DNA from: Acididesulfobacillus acetoxydans
GTDB lineage: Bacteria > Bacillota > Desulfitobacteriia > Desulfitobacteriales > Desulfitobacteriaceae
Length of the DNA stretch: 64,000 nt
Assembly: GCF_902729405.1 (NCBI RefSeq)
Contig: NZ_LR746496.1
Location: 1,674,001-1,738,000, forward strand
Reading direction: 5' to 3'
In this document: positions 55,943 to 64,000 of the stretch, in pieces
Position numbering within the stretch: position 1 is the stretch's first letter
Layout of the letters: every line of letters starts with the position of its first letter
Notes under the pieces: generated by a model
Database searches by the model: none
Told to the model about the DNA's origin: nothing
What the model saw: the letters and a program-made list of their open reading frames with translations, nothing else
Translations under genes and position numbers: made by a program

Positions 55943-57529
55943 TTGAACATGCTCATAAAAGATGGGACAATAATTGATGGGACGGGAGCCAGCCGCATTT
56001 GGGCTGATGTGGTTGTCGAAGATGCCTGTATTGCCGGAATCGGGCATTTTAACGGCGAGGGTTGGGATCGGGTGATTAACGCTGCCGGTCATATCGTTTG
56101 CCCGGGATTTATTGATACCCATAGTCATTCTGATCTTGCCGTGTTAGTCGACCCGTTGGTAGAGCCTAAGGTGAAACAGGGAGTTACCACTGAAGTTTTA
56201 GGTCAGGATGGGATTTCGCTGGCCCCACTGCCTCGGGAGTATATTAAACCCTGGCGCAAAAATCTGGCCCCACTGGGCGAGGATAGTGACCGGATTGATT
56301 GGCACTATGAGACTACAGAGAGCTACCTACAGTTAATCGAAAACCGCAGACCCGGGCCCAATGAGAGCTATCTCGTACCTCACGGCAATGTTCGCATGAA
56401 GGCCATGGGTCTCAATAACAGGTTGCCCACTCGCGACGAAATGCAGAGGATGAGGGAGATTGTTCGGGAAGAGATGGAGACCGGGGTTTACGGCCTTTCC
56501 GTCGGGTTACTCTACGTGCCTGGTGCCTATGCCCGGACGGAAGAGCTTATTGAACTTTGTAAGGTAGTTGCTTTATACGACGGTATCTTCGCCATCCATC
56601 AGCGCAGCGAAGCTGATGCTATCCTGGAGTCGATGAGGGAAGTGATCCGGGTCGGTAAGGAGTCGGGGGTCAAAGTGCATTTTTCGCACTTTAAGGTCTG
56701 CGGGCAGAAAAATCAGGACAAGGTGGACCGGATGTTGGAGCTCATCGATGATGCTGAGTCCGAAGGCATCAGAATTAGCTTTGATCAGTATCCTTATGCC
56801 ACTGGCAGCACGATGCTTGGGGTCATTCTTCCTCCCTGGGCCCATGATGGCGGGACGGATAAACTAATGGCGAGATTACGCGATCCTGGTCTCAGGGAAA
56901 AGATGGTTTATGACATTGAACACGGTCTTCCCGGTTGGGACAACTTTATCGATTTCGCCGGGATGGATCAGATTTTCATCAGTAGCGTCAAGACGGGCAA
57001 AAACCAGGATCTGATTGGCGAAAGCTTGCTTGAGGTAGGCAAAATGCGGGGTAAAGATCCTTATCACGCGGCTTTTGACCTTTTGCTACAGGAAGAGAAC
57101 GCCGTGGGGATGGTCGATGTCCACGGCTTGGAGAAGAACGTTGTGCGCCTAATGAAGAGACCGGAACAGAATGTCTGCACCGACGGACTGCTGGGCGGTA
57201 AACCCCATCCCAGGGTCTACGGCGCCTTTCCGCGCGTCTTGGGAAAGTACGTCAGAGAGCAGAAGGTTTTGACCTGGGAAGAAGGGATCCGGAAGATGAC
57301 CGGAAAGGCGGCGGCAACGATGGGCTTGGACCACCGGGGAACGATTGCGGTGGGAAACTATGCGGATATCGTGGTTTTTGACCCGGAAACGGTGACCGAC
57401 AACGGCGATTACGCGGAACCGGCGCAATTCCCAACCGGGATCAATTGCGTGATTGTTAATGGTCAAGTAGCTGTCGAAAATGGCCGTCATACAGGGATCA
57501 GAGCGGGCAGAGTGTTAAGAAGGCGATAG
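55943..57529 (+). CDS. N-acyl-D-amino-acid deacylase (amidohydrolase)
   Basis: About 528 residues, typical of D-aminoacylases. Metal-binding DTHSHSDLAVLVDP, then KQGVTTEVLGQDG, the HFSHFKVCG histidine and the C-terminal CTDGLLGGKPHPRVYGAFPRVLG motif. It removes an acyl group from N-acyl-D-amino acids. Start: the TTG at 55943 lies 13 bases after AAGGAG; an ATG at 55949 and one at 55913 are alternatives. It ends the peptidase/amidase group, possibly a route for D-amino-acid derivatives, in keeping with the hydantoinase genes at the window's left end. Confidence 0.9.
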   Translation: MNMLIKDGTIIDGTGASRIWADVVVEDACIAGIGHFNGEGWDRVINAAGHIVCPGFIDTHSHSDLAVLVDPLVEPKVKQGVTTEVLGQDGISLAPLPREYIKPWRKNLAPLGEDSDRIDWHYETTESYLQLIENRRPGPNESYLVPHGNVRMKAMGLNNRLPTRDEMQRMREIVREEMETGVYGLSVGLLYVPGAYARTEELIELCKVVALYDGIFAIHQRSEADAILESMREVIRVGKESGVKVHFSHFKVCGQKNQDKVDRMLELIDDAESEGIRISFDQYPYATGSTMLGVILPPWAHDGGTDKLMARLRDPGLREKMVYDIEHGLPGWDNFIDFAGMDQIFISSVKTGKNQDLIGESLLEVGKMRGKDPYHAAFDLLLQEENAVGMVDVHGLEKNVVRLMKRPEQNVCTDGLLGGKPHPRVYGAFPRVLGKYVREQKVLTWEEGIRKMTGKAAATMGLDHRGTIAVGNYADIVVFDPETVTDNGDYAEPAQFPTGINCVIVNGQVAVENGRHTGIRAGRVLRRR

Positions 57530-58155
57530 GGAGTAGTGTTACCTGTGATCAGTGAGGATAACCGCGGGCGGCTGCAATCGGGACATGTCCCAGGAGCCGC
57601 CTGTCCGTTGGCTGCGCCATCATGTCAGGCAGAGGCCACTGGTGTACGAGCAGGTGTATATGGAATAAGGGATAATGACCTGGGGGTGTTCGGTAATTTG
57701 GCAAGACGGGCATATTAGGGGCTGTTAGAGCGTTGTTAGGATGCCGTATTCCAGGAAAGGGAGTGGAGAGGGGACGAGCGATGGAGGTTTCATTCCACCG
57801 TGACCCTGGGCCGGAGCAAGGAAGTTTTGTCCACGGTGCCGTTTGGCGACGGAGCGGCTCAAAGAAGTTAGGATGTGGGTGGAGGCATCCAACTACATCG
57901 GGGCACCCAACAGTTTGCGAGGACCCGTGATCTAGTGTCCCTTACTTGGATTACCGCCCGCCTGACGAGAATGAACGGGAGATCCAGCGAGCGATAGGGG
58001 AAACTTCTTGGCTACATCATGAAGACGCTTACGCTTGGGTGCGTCAGCTGAGGGAAGAAACGGAAGCTTGGAGGAGGGAAATGGTTGCGCAGAACGGTTT
58101 TCCCTTGGACACACTCTTGTGATCGATTTCCTTCGCGGACGAGAAGAAGGAGTGC
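57530..58155. other. Gap with coding relic
   Basis: About 630 bases between the D-aminoacylase and the converging adenine deaminase. From about 57935 to 58122 the + strand has an open, protein-like stretch (YLDYRPPDENEREIQRAIGE, later HHEDAYAWVRQLREETEAW, stop at 58120), charged and helical, lacking a start and family. It may be the tail of a lost gene. The rest shows nothing. Confidence 0.4.
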
Positions 58156-59769
58156 TCAGACGAAGAGGCTGACAATTCTGCCCCCGTTGACGTCGATTAA
58201 GCCCCGGTCGGTGATTTTCAGCTCCGGGCTCACAGGTAAAGCTGGCGTACAGAAAGACATGATCCCAGTGCGGTAGCCAAGCGAAAACATTGCCTGAAGC
58301 AACTCTTCCACTTCTTGGCCTACAGCGTCGAACCCTTTATCGCTTAAAATTCCCCCCACTGGCAAGCTCAGGTAGGAGAGGATCTTTCCGGCGACGACGG
58401 CACAGATTCCACCTTGCCTTTCCATGACGGTCCGGGCAGCAAGAAGCAAATCCTCTTTGCTCCGGCCGAGAACCAGGAGGTTGTGATGGTCATGCGCATA
58501 GGTCGTCGCCAAGGCCCCCCGGGTTAAAGCCGGTCCGGTGAGCAGCCCCTGCGCCTTGTTGCCGTTCTTTCCGTAGCGTTCAAACACGCCGATGAAAGCG
58601 TAAGGGCTTTCCTCCCATAGAAGTTCACACTCCCGCACCGGCAGGGAAGCGATTAGCATTCCGGTAAATGTGGTGCCTTCCGTAATCTTGATGATGCGGC
58701 AAGGCACCACGCCGCTTTTCTGCGGTGCCGCAATTCGAAAATCATCTAAAGAGATCGCAGGAAGATGCACACTATGGTAAAAGTAAGACGGAAAACTCTG
58801 TGCCGGAGCATCTTCCTGCCCGGCAAGGTGGGCTTCCCGGCCATTTTTATAAACCTTCACCGGCTGAAAGGAGGATAGATCTTTGGTTAGGAAAAAATCC
58901 GCCACTTTTCCCGGTGCAATACTGCCGCGGTCGGAAAGTTTCATGCGCGCGGCCGGTGAAGCTGTCGCCGCAAAAAGAGCCGTTTTCGGAGGCATACCCA
59001 GCTCAACCGCTTTGCTCAGCAAAGCATTCAGATGCCCTCGCCGCCAAAAACTATCGGCCATCCGGTCGTCAGTGACGAAACAGAAAAGCCCGTCTTTGTT
59101 GGTCAGAAAATCAATGTTCTCTCGGTTGATTGATTTCTCTTGAATTTCCACAAACATGCCCCGTTTCATCCGTTCGGACATGCCAGACGCCGTCTGTTGG
59201 GTATGATCAGAATCGATTCCGGCATAGATGAAACGGTTAAGATCGAGATCCTCAAGTTTGGGGCAATGCCCTTCAATAATAAAGCGCGGATCGCGCTGGC
59301 GCAGGTGGCGAAGAATCCGATTTGTCTTTCCTTCCGGGTTATGGATAATGTCCGGATAATTCATCACTTCGCCGAGGCAAATCACGTGTGGATCTTCGAG
59401 CAGTTTTTTCATCTCCGGCCAATCAAGTTCCCCACCGGACGTTTCAAAATCCGTCGACGGAACCGAGCTGGGAATGGCAAAAAAGATATCGGCTTCAAAC
59501 TTTTTGCTGACTTCTATCATAGCCGATCCCCCTCCAAGCCGAAAACATTGGCCATTTCATGGGCATCCGCTACAACGCTAGTCACGGCGTTGCGCAAGAG
59601 ACCTTCGGAGAAAGCCTGCGGTAACATCATCGAACTCTCAATATGCAGGTGAATGTCAATTAGCCCCGGTAGAAGATAGAAACCGTCGGCCACCAAGGTT
59701 TCTCCGGCGGCAAAATGCTCTTCTCCCGCCCCTCCGATATAGAAAAAACGCCCATCCTTTAGTGTCGAT
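58156..59769 (-). pseudogene. Adenine deaminase, frameshifted and 5'-truncated
   Basis: The main frame (58156-59520) gives 454 residues with adenine deaminase signatures: IPSSVPSTDFETSGGELD, GEVMNYPDII, GHCPKL, DSDHT, FVTDDRMADSF and TYAHDHHNLLVLG. The preceding part lies in another frame up to 59769 (GLIDIHLHIESSMMLPQAF, VTSVVADAHEMANVFGLEG). A one-base shift in the G-run at about 59526-59530 separates them. The first about 40 residues are absent because the gene ends abruptly at a corrinoid-protein fragment. Adenine to hypoxanthine conversion is probably lost. Confidence 0.88.
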
Positions 59770-60048
59770 GTTCAACCAGAGGCTTTTGTACGGGCGCTTA
59801 AGGAGACGGGGGCTAAGATCTTAGGAATTTCTGTGCTTTTGACCTTTTCTATTCAGTCTGTGAAACGGGTCGTTGTCCTTTTGGAAGAGGCGGGCCTTAG
59901 AGATGAAGTCACGGTCATTCTTGGGGGGTATCCGGCGAACAAAATGATTCAAGAGTTTACGGGCGTCGATTACTTCTTTACCGATGTCATGCGCGCGGTC
60001 AAGCTTTTTCAGGAACTCGCTCAGCCAGGTGGAGATGTCGGAGAGTGA
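59764..60048 (+). pseudogene. Corrinoid protein C-terminal fragment
   Basis: About 94 residues covering the second half of a B12-binding Rossmann domain: VDVQPEAFVRALKETGAKIL, then LGISVLLTFSIQS, VILGGYPANKMIQEF and a tail ending ELAQPGGDVGE. The cap domain and the D-x-H-x-x-G half are missing. It meets the beheaded adenine deaminase head-on at about 59768, so both genes were broken by one rearrangement. Confidence 0.75.
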
Positions 60049-60425
60049 GCCGGATCACATTTTCGCAAGATTGATGTAGGTGCGATCGGCTCGGCTCCGC
60101 TCCGTTCGTGCTGTGACTTGCGACATGCTATTCTTTCTATTCACAATACATGTCTATACAACTAGACACATAGCCTGTCTCTGTTTTGCTGAACCTAAAA
60201 GATTTTTGTGACATGACTGAACCCCGGATGAAGCGAGGATTCAGCAAGGGAGGAACAATAGACGGAAAAGGGGACAGAACGCAAAATTTCAATGACTAGA
60301 TCGCAAAGGTTAAAGGGCAAAATGAAAGGGGAAACAGGAGGTGTTGGTTCATGTCAGAGTATGGCGTCGATGATCAGGCCTTTGGTTCTGTCTAGCTTAA
60401 TTTTAACTTAGGGGGATGATGAAGT
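60049..60425. other. Gap before the chimeric corrinoid gene
   Basis: About 380 bases. It holds an inverted repeat TGTCTA-6 bases-TAGACA (60151-60168), an imperfect stem-loop around 60221-60246 and a purine-rich ribosome binding region. No gene seen. Confidence 0.45.
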
Positions 60426-61130
60426 ATGTCAAAAACTACAGAGGAACTTTATGCAGAGCGCTTAGGCCGTTATCAGGCGACAATCGTGCTGGAACCGACG
60501 GATCGGATTCCCGTGGCCTCGGGAAGTAATTATTTCTCAGAAATCTATTCCGGCAACACTAACCAGGAGACAATTTATGATCCGGGCAAATGGCTGATCA
60601 TTCAGCAGTGTAATGCGGCGATGTCCAGAATCGGGAAGCTCTTTGAAGAGAATGAGTACTACCTGAGCGAACTGATCATGTCCGGGAAGATTATGAAAGA
60701 CGTCACGGGGGTCCTCGAACCGCTACTGGCTGAGGCCGGCAAGGCAACTGTGTCTTCCAAAGGGACTGTTATTATAGGGACAGTAAAGGATGATATTCAC
60801 GATATTGGCAAAAATATCGTGACGACGTTACTAAAAGGAACCGGATTTAACGTCGTAGACTTAGGGGTAGATGTTCCGGCAGCGACTTTTATTCAAGCTC
60901 TCAGGGACACGGGAGCCAAAGTTCTCGGGCTGAGCACTTTACTCAATTTCACCTTTCCACAGATGAAGAATGTTATCGAAGAACTGGAAAAAGCCGGAAT
61001 GCATAACAGCGTTAAAGTAATCATCGGTGGGGCTCCTCGTGACGAGGATGTTCGCAAATTCGTCGGAGCTGATTATTATGCCAAAGATGCAGCGGCCGGA
61101 GTCAGTGCCTGCAAAGAAATTTATGCCTAA
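60426..61130 (+). CDS. Chimeric URO-D N-terminus / corrinoid protein
   Basis: 234 residues. Residues 1 to about 56 (ELYAERLGRYQATIVLEPTD, RIPVASGSNYFSE) look like the N-terminus of a URO-D-type methyltransferase. From about residue 57 the protein is a corrinoid carrier that lacks its first cap helices (AAMSRIGKLFEENEYYLSEL) but keeps the B12 domain with DDIHDIG, His125. An in-frame deletion between adjacent methyltransferase and corrinoid genes would explain this. The cobalamin domain may still fold; the cap is damaged. Confidence 0.75.
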   Translation: MSKTTEELYAERLGRYQATIVLEPTDRIPVASGSNYFSEIYSGNTNQETIYDPGKWLIIQQCNAAMSRIGKLFEENEYYLSELIMSGKIMKDVTGVLEPLLAEAGKATVSSKGTVIIGTVKDDIHDIGKNIVTTLLKGTGFNVVDLGVDVPAATFIQALRDTGAKVLGLSTLLNFTFPQMKNVIEELEKAGMHNSVKVIIGGAPRDEDVRKFVGADYYAKDAAAGVSACKEIYA

Positions 61131-61251
61131 GAGAAAATGGGTAGATATAGGACGGCTGGCCGCTTAAGCGATTAGCCTTTTCCTCACCTGGGATAGTATA
61201 GTGTCGGCGTGCGATGATAGCGTAGTTTTTTAGTCATGGAGGGACTTAGAC

Positions 61252-61469
61252 ATGGAGACCAGACTTACAGGTGTGAGCCAAGAGGTAATTATTACAAGCG
61301 CACCTTCCTCATCGGAGAACGGATTAATCCGACGAGCAAGAAAAAAGCGACGGCGGCCTTGGCAAACGGGGATTTTGAGTGGGCTCGTCAGGAGGCCAGA
61401 GAGCAGGTGGCCGCCGGAGCGGACATTTTGGACGTCAACGTCGGAGCAGGGAGTGTCGATGAAGTATGA
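61252..61469 (+). pseudogene. Methyltetrahydrofolate:corrinoid methyltransferase fragment
   Basis: The first 12-15 codons (ETRLTGVSQEVIIT) read in one frame. After a frameshift at about 61300 the other frame gives TFLIGERINPTSKKKATAAL, QEAREQVAAGADILDVNVGA, the N-terminal pterin-binding barrel strand of MtgA/AcsE-type methyltransferase II. It stops after about 50 more residues (GSVDEV); about 200 residues are missing. This was probably the partner of the corrinoid proteins around it. Confidence 0.75.
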
Positions 61470-61849
61470 ACCAAGTCCGTAATACCTGGGCTTGCCAAGA
61501 GAGACCTCTGAGGAAACGGCTGTTTCAGTACTTGGAGGTGTCCGTCTAGAGAGCTTGGGTGGCAGAAATGGATAAAAAGGCCGGAAAGAAGCTTGGAGAC
61601 TACTTTTACAGGTTGAAGCGGGGCGGACAAGCTGGCAAGCGCAGTAGGGCATCGGGAACTCTCTCTGCATCAAGGATTTCAAAGGAAATTCGCCAGGGCG
61701 ATTACCTTTTAGGACTCAAGAGCGCCGGCCAAGGTATGTCCCACACTGAAGCCTAATGCCAATACGCGAGGAACTTTTTGCTATATCCTCTACGGCAAAA
61801 ACAAACGACCATTTGATTTTTTTTCGGTGCAGTTTCGTCGAGAGAACGC
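61470..61849. other. Gap among corrinoid-system relics
   Basis: About 380 bases. A 65-codon + strand frame (61559-61756) is lysine- and glycine-rich with no recognisable motif. Nothing else supported. Confidence 0.4.
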
Positions 61850-61903
61850 GGACCTATCACGCAGAAATTCGCCGATGAGATCGGAGCCGATGCCTATGCC
61901 CCG
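61850..61903 (+). pseudogene. Corrinoid protein tail scrap
   Basis: Eighteen codons, GPITQKFADEIGADAYAPGT, closely match the C-terminus of the intact corrinoid protein (APVTQKFADEIGADAYAPDA at about 41390-41440), including most of the DNA. It is a third broken corrinoid gene copy in this region. Confidence 0.65.
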
Positions 61904-61951
61904 GGCACCGGCTTTCATCATCCAGGTTCAAAGCGGAGGTTTACACGCGAT

Positions 61952-63367
61952 TTAAGGGCTTGGTACACGATCACTGGATACATGATCAGAAGAGGGATTC
62001 GTTGCTGACAGAAAACGGTTTCGGCTGGCTATCCAGTAGACAAGCGCTGCAATAAGCATAGTGGGGTAGGTGGCGCCGATACCTGCGATGAACCACGGGA
62101 TTTGTTTGAGGATGAAGTAGACGACAACACCCAATACCCAGACACCTAAGGCGGTCCAGTTGACGCCATTGCTGAACCAATAGCGGCTTTCTCGGCGATC
62201 AAGGTCACGGACATGATATTTCCGTTTTTTCAAGGTGAAGAAATCGATGATCATAATAGCAAAAACTGGGGCGAATACCATGCCGATATAATCAAGAAAG
62301 GCAATGAAAGTATTGAGAAAGCTGGCCAAAAAAACCGGAACCAGAGTTACGAAGGCGGAAATGACAGTGACTGACCACACGGCATGCTTAGCTTTCAATT
62401 TCGGGAAGATATTGGAAAGGGACATTCCGGCAGCCATTAAATTGACGGCGTTGGCCGTAGTGCTGGTCAAGACAATCACGACGAGGGCAAGCACACCCAA
62501 GCCCAGCTTTGTGGCGATGGTACTGGGGTCAGAGTTGTTCGGATCAAACGTTCCGGTGATAATGGCAGTTCCGATTGCGCCTAAGATGCCAACACCTGCA
62601 AACCAAAAGAGAGAAATGTTGGCGCCAATCATCGGAGCAATCATAGCAGAGGATTTATTCTTAGTATAACGAGTGAATTCGGCAATTGCTGGTACCCAAC
62701 CAAGACTAAAGGCGGCCATGGCATCCATAGCCGATCCTAACGGCATAGCTTTGCCGGCAGGAGGTTGCCAGGTCAGGATCTCGTGCAAAGGGATATGCTG
62801 AATCACGACTACCGACTCCCACATGCCTAGGATAAGGAGAAGGACGACTCCTATGCGTTCTACGATTTTTACGGAGTGATGTCCGACTGCGACGGAGATG
62901 AGGTGCAACACACTCATGATTAAGATTCCCAGGACCAACACCTTGCTTGCGCCGGGTTGCCCGTAGGCGGGCCAGCCGAAAGCCTCGGCCGCGATAAATG
63001 AGATAGAGATAGAGGCAATAAAGGTATTGACGGCAGTCCAGCCGATAAATTGGGTGGCATTGAGCACGGATGGGAGATAACTGCCGCGGATGCCAAAGGA
63101 TGGCCGGGTTAAGGCCATCGTTCCAACACCGGCTTTGAAGCCGATGTAACCGATAAGGGCCATGATTAAATAAGCTATCGGATTGGCTACCAAGGTTACT
63201 AAGACGGCTCCGCCAAAAGCCGCTCCGGCAACAACGCCGCCGATGAACCAGGTTCCGTTATTTCCGTTCGCGCCAATCCAAGTAGCGAGCATATCCAAAA
63301 AGCCGATGTCGCGATGGTCGTCAGGTACCGGCTCCAGGGTTCCATATTCGATTCGTTCTTCCGTCAT
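61952..63367 (-). CDS. codB: Cytosine permease (NCS1 family)
   Basis: 471 residues with about 12 hydrophobic segments. The N-terminus (VPDDHRDIGFLDMLATWIGA) and the conserved ALTRPSFGIRGSYLPSVLNATQFIGW segment are typical of NCS1 nucleobase transporters of the CodB type. It imports cytosine or a related pyrimidine with a cation. It lies 18 bases after codA on the - strand, forming a codAB-like operon. Confidence 0.88.
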   Translation of the reverse strand: MTEERIEYGTLEPVPDDHRDIGFLDMLATWIGANGNNGTWFIGGVVAGAAFGGAVLVTLVANPIAYLIMALIGYIGFKAGVGTMALTRPSFGIRGSYLPSVLNATQFIGWTAVNTFIASISISFIAAEAFGWPAYGQPGASKVLVLGILIMSVLHLISVAVGHHSVKIVERIGVVLLLILGMWESVVVIQHIPLHEILTWQPPAGKAMPLGSAMDAMAAFSLGWVPAIAEFTRYTKNKSSAMIAPMIGANISLFWFAGVGILGAIGTAIITGTFDPNNSDPSTIATKLGLGVLALVVIVLTSTTANAVNLMAAGMSLSNIFPKLKAKHAVWSVTVISAFVTLVPVFLASFLNTFIAFLDYIGMVFAPVFAIMIIDFFTLKKRKYHVRDLDRRESRYWFSNGVNWTALGVWVLGVVVYFILKQIPWFIAGIGATYPTMLIAALVYWIASRNRFLSATNPSSDHVSSDRVPSP

Positions 63368-63385
63368 CCATTATGCCCCCTTTCG

Positions 63386-64000
63386 TTATTTTACCAGGCG
63401 GATTGTCTCGGTCTTGCCGCCCAATACTACGTGTTGCTCTACGGGACGGCTGGTGGCGATAACTTTGCCAAAGCGTATTGAATAGAGGCACTCCGCTTCT
63501 AAGCGCAAAGCCTCAATGGGATCGCTGGCGTTCAAAATAATAAAGTTGGCGGGGTGTCCCTCTGAAATCTCATAATTCGGTATATTCATCACTTTAGCTG
63601 AGCTAGATGTGATCATTTTGAATACGTCGAGCATTTGTTGCCGCCCTGTCATTTGGGTTACATGCAGAAGCATGGAAGCGGCCATGAGCATGCTGCCTTT
63701 GCCCAGTTGGTACCACGGATCCATGATTGAATCATGTCCGATGGCTACAGTAAGGCCGGCTTCGTTAAGTTCTTTGACACGGGTCAGACCCCGTCGCTTG
63801 GGATAGGTGTCAAAGCGCCCCTGCAAAACTATGTTGTCGAGCGGGTTGGTGATCAGGTTGAGCTCAGCCTTCTTTAGCCAGCCTATGAGCTTAAAAGCGT
63901 AGGCGTTGTTATAAGAGTGCATGGCGGTGGTGTGGCTGGCTGTGACTCGTCCCTGAAAGTCTTTCTCTAAGGTTAAAGCGGCCATGTGTTCAATAAAGCG
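63386..64000 (-). CDS. codA: Cytosine deaminase, partial (C-terminal part)
   Basis: The - strand frame is open to the window edge, so the N-terminus is outside. The 204 visible residues include ASHTTAMHSYNNAYAFKLIG, NLITNPLDNIVLQGRFDTY and GHDSIMDPWYQLGKGSML, with the metal-binding aspartate of CodA-type amidohydrolases. It deaminates cytosine to uracil and ammonia. It precedes codB with an 18-base gap. Confidence 0.9.
   Translation of the reverse strand, partial: RFIEHMAALTLEKDFQGRVTASHTTAMHSYNNAYAFKLIGWLKKAELNLITNPLDNIVLQGRFDTYPKRRGLTRVKELNEAGLTVAIGHDSIMDPWYQLGKGSMLMAASMLLHVTQMTGRQQMLDVFKMITSSSAKVMNIPNYEISEGHPANFIILNASDPIEALRLEAECLYSIRFGKVIATSRPVEQHVVLGGKTETIRLVK

Noticed and set aside
1-64000. 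CRISPR arrays, rRNA or tRNA genes
   Set aside because: No regularly spaced short repeats, and no tRNA- or rRNA-like sequence was recognised on reading through the window.

Overview
The window looks like chromosomal DNA of an anaerobic, spore-former-like Firmicute (Clostridia; a Peptococcaceae or Desulfitobacteriaceae type is my best guess). The support is indirect: strong AGGAGG-type ribosome binding sites, tightly overlapping operons, a LevR-type PTS activator, corrinoid proteins with uroporphyrinogen-decarboxylase-like methyltransferases, and several IS families common in that group. There is no rRNA or tRNA gene to fix the taxonomy. Almost all genes lie on the + strand. The region is accessory in character: catabolic operons are separated by insertion sequences, truncated genes and junk.

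Layout: (1) 1-3370, a hydantoinase/oxoprolinase pair (hyuA partial, hyuB). (2) 3679-6749, a MocR-type regulator lacking the usual PLP lysine, an IS3 scrap and an MFS transporter. (3) 6880-11165, an IS stack: a truncated and a complete IS1634-type element in tandem, placed into an older IS4/ISNCY-type element that itself beheads a LevR-like activator. (4) 11162-32203, a PTS hexitol (galactitol-type) cluster: the activator, EIIA, EIIB and EIIC, deoC, two zinc alcohol dehydrogenases, a class II aldolase, IS256, a beheaded HAD phosphatase, HPr, a gene graveyard, an EI gene split by one amber codon, then an SIS protein, a tagatose-6-phosphate-kinase-like enzyme, a DeoR regulator and a GatY-like aldolase. 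Together these can import a hexitol, oxidise the phosphate, phosphorylate it again and split it to trioses. (5) 32425-41479, a sugar ABC importer (binding protein plus two permeases, no ATPase), an FGGY kinase, two URO-D-type methyltransferase paralogues, a zinc dehydrogenase and a corrinoid protein. I read this as a possible corrinoid-dependent demethylation route for an O-methylated polyol or sugar.

(6) 41480-42405, a gap holding the 5' end of a group II intron. (7) 42406-49635, an IclR regulator and a compact operon: QPRTase-like protein, MogA-fold protein, 2-oxopent-4-enoate hydratase, acylating acetaldehyde dehydrogenase, 4-hydroxy-2-oxovalerate aldolase, a ferredoxin/BFD protein and a distant LarA homologue that keeps the nickel-pincer ligands. 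It is the lower half of a meta-cleavage pathway without any ring-cleaving oxygenase, followed (after a transposase scrap and a 32-bp perfect palindrome) by a BenE-type aromatic acid importer. (8) 51711-57529, a recombinase fragment, a truncated Xaa-Pro peptidase, a YgeY-type M20 hydrolase, an MFS transporter and a D-aminoacylase. (9) 57530-64000, decay again: a frameshifted adenine deaminase (- strand), fragments of a second corrinoid methyltransferase system including a chimeric URO-D/corrinoid gene, then codB and a partial codA on the - strand.

The most interesting points are the LarA-like enzyme with its possible cofactor partners, the candidate polyol-demethylation cluster, and the decayed copy of a related corrinoid system 20 kb away.
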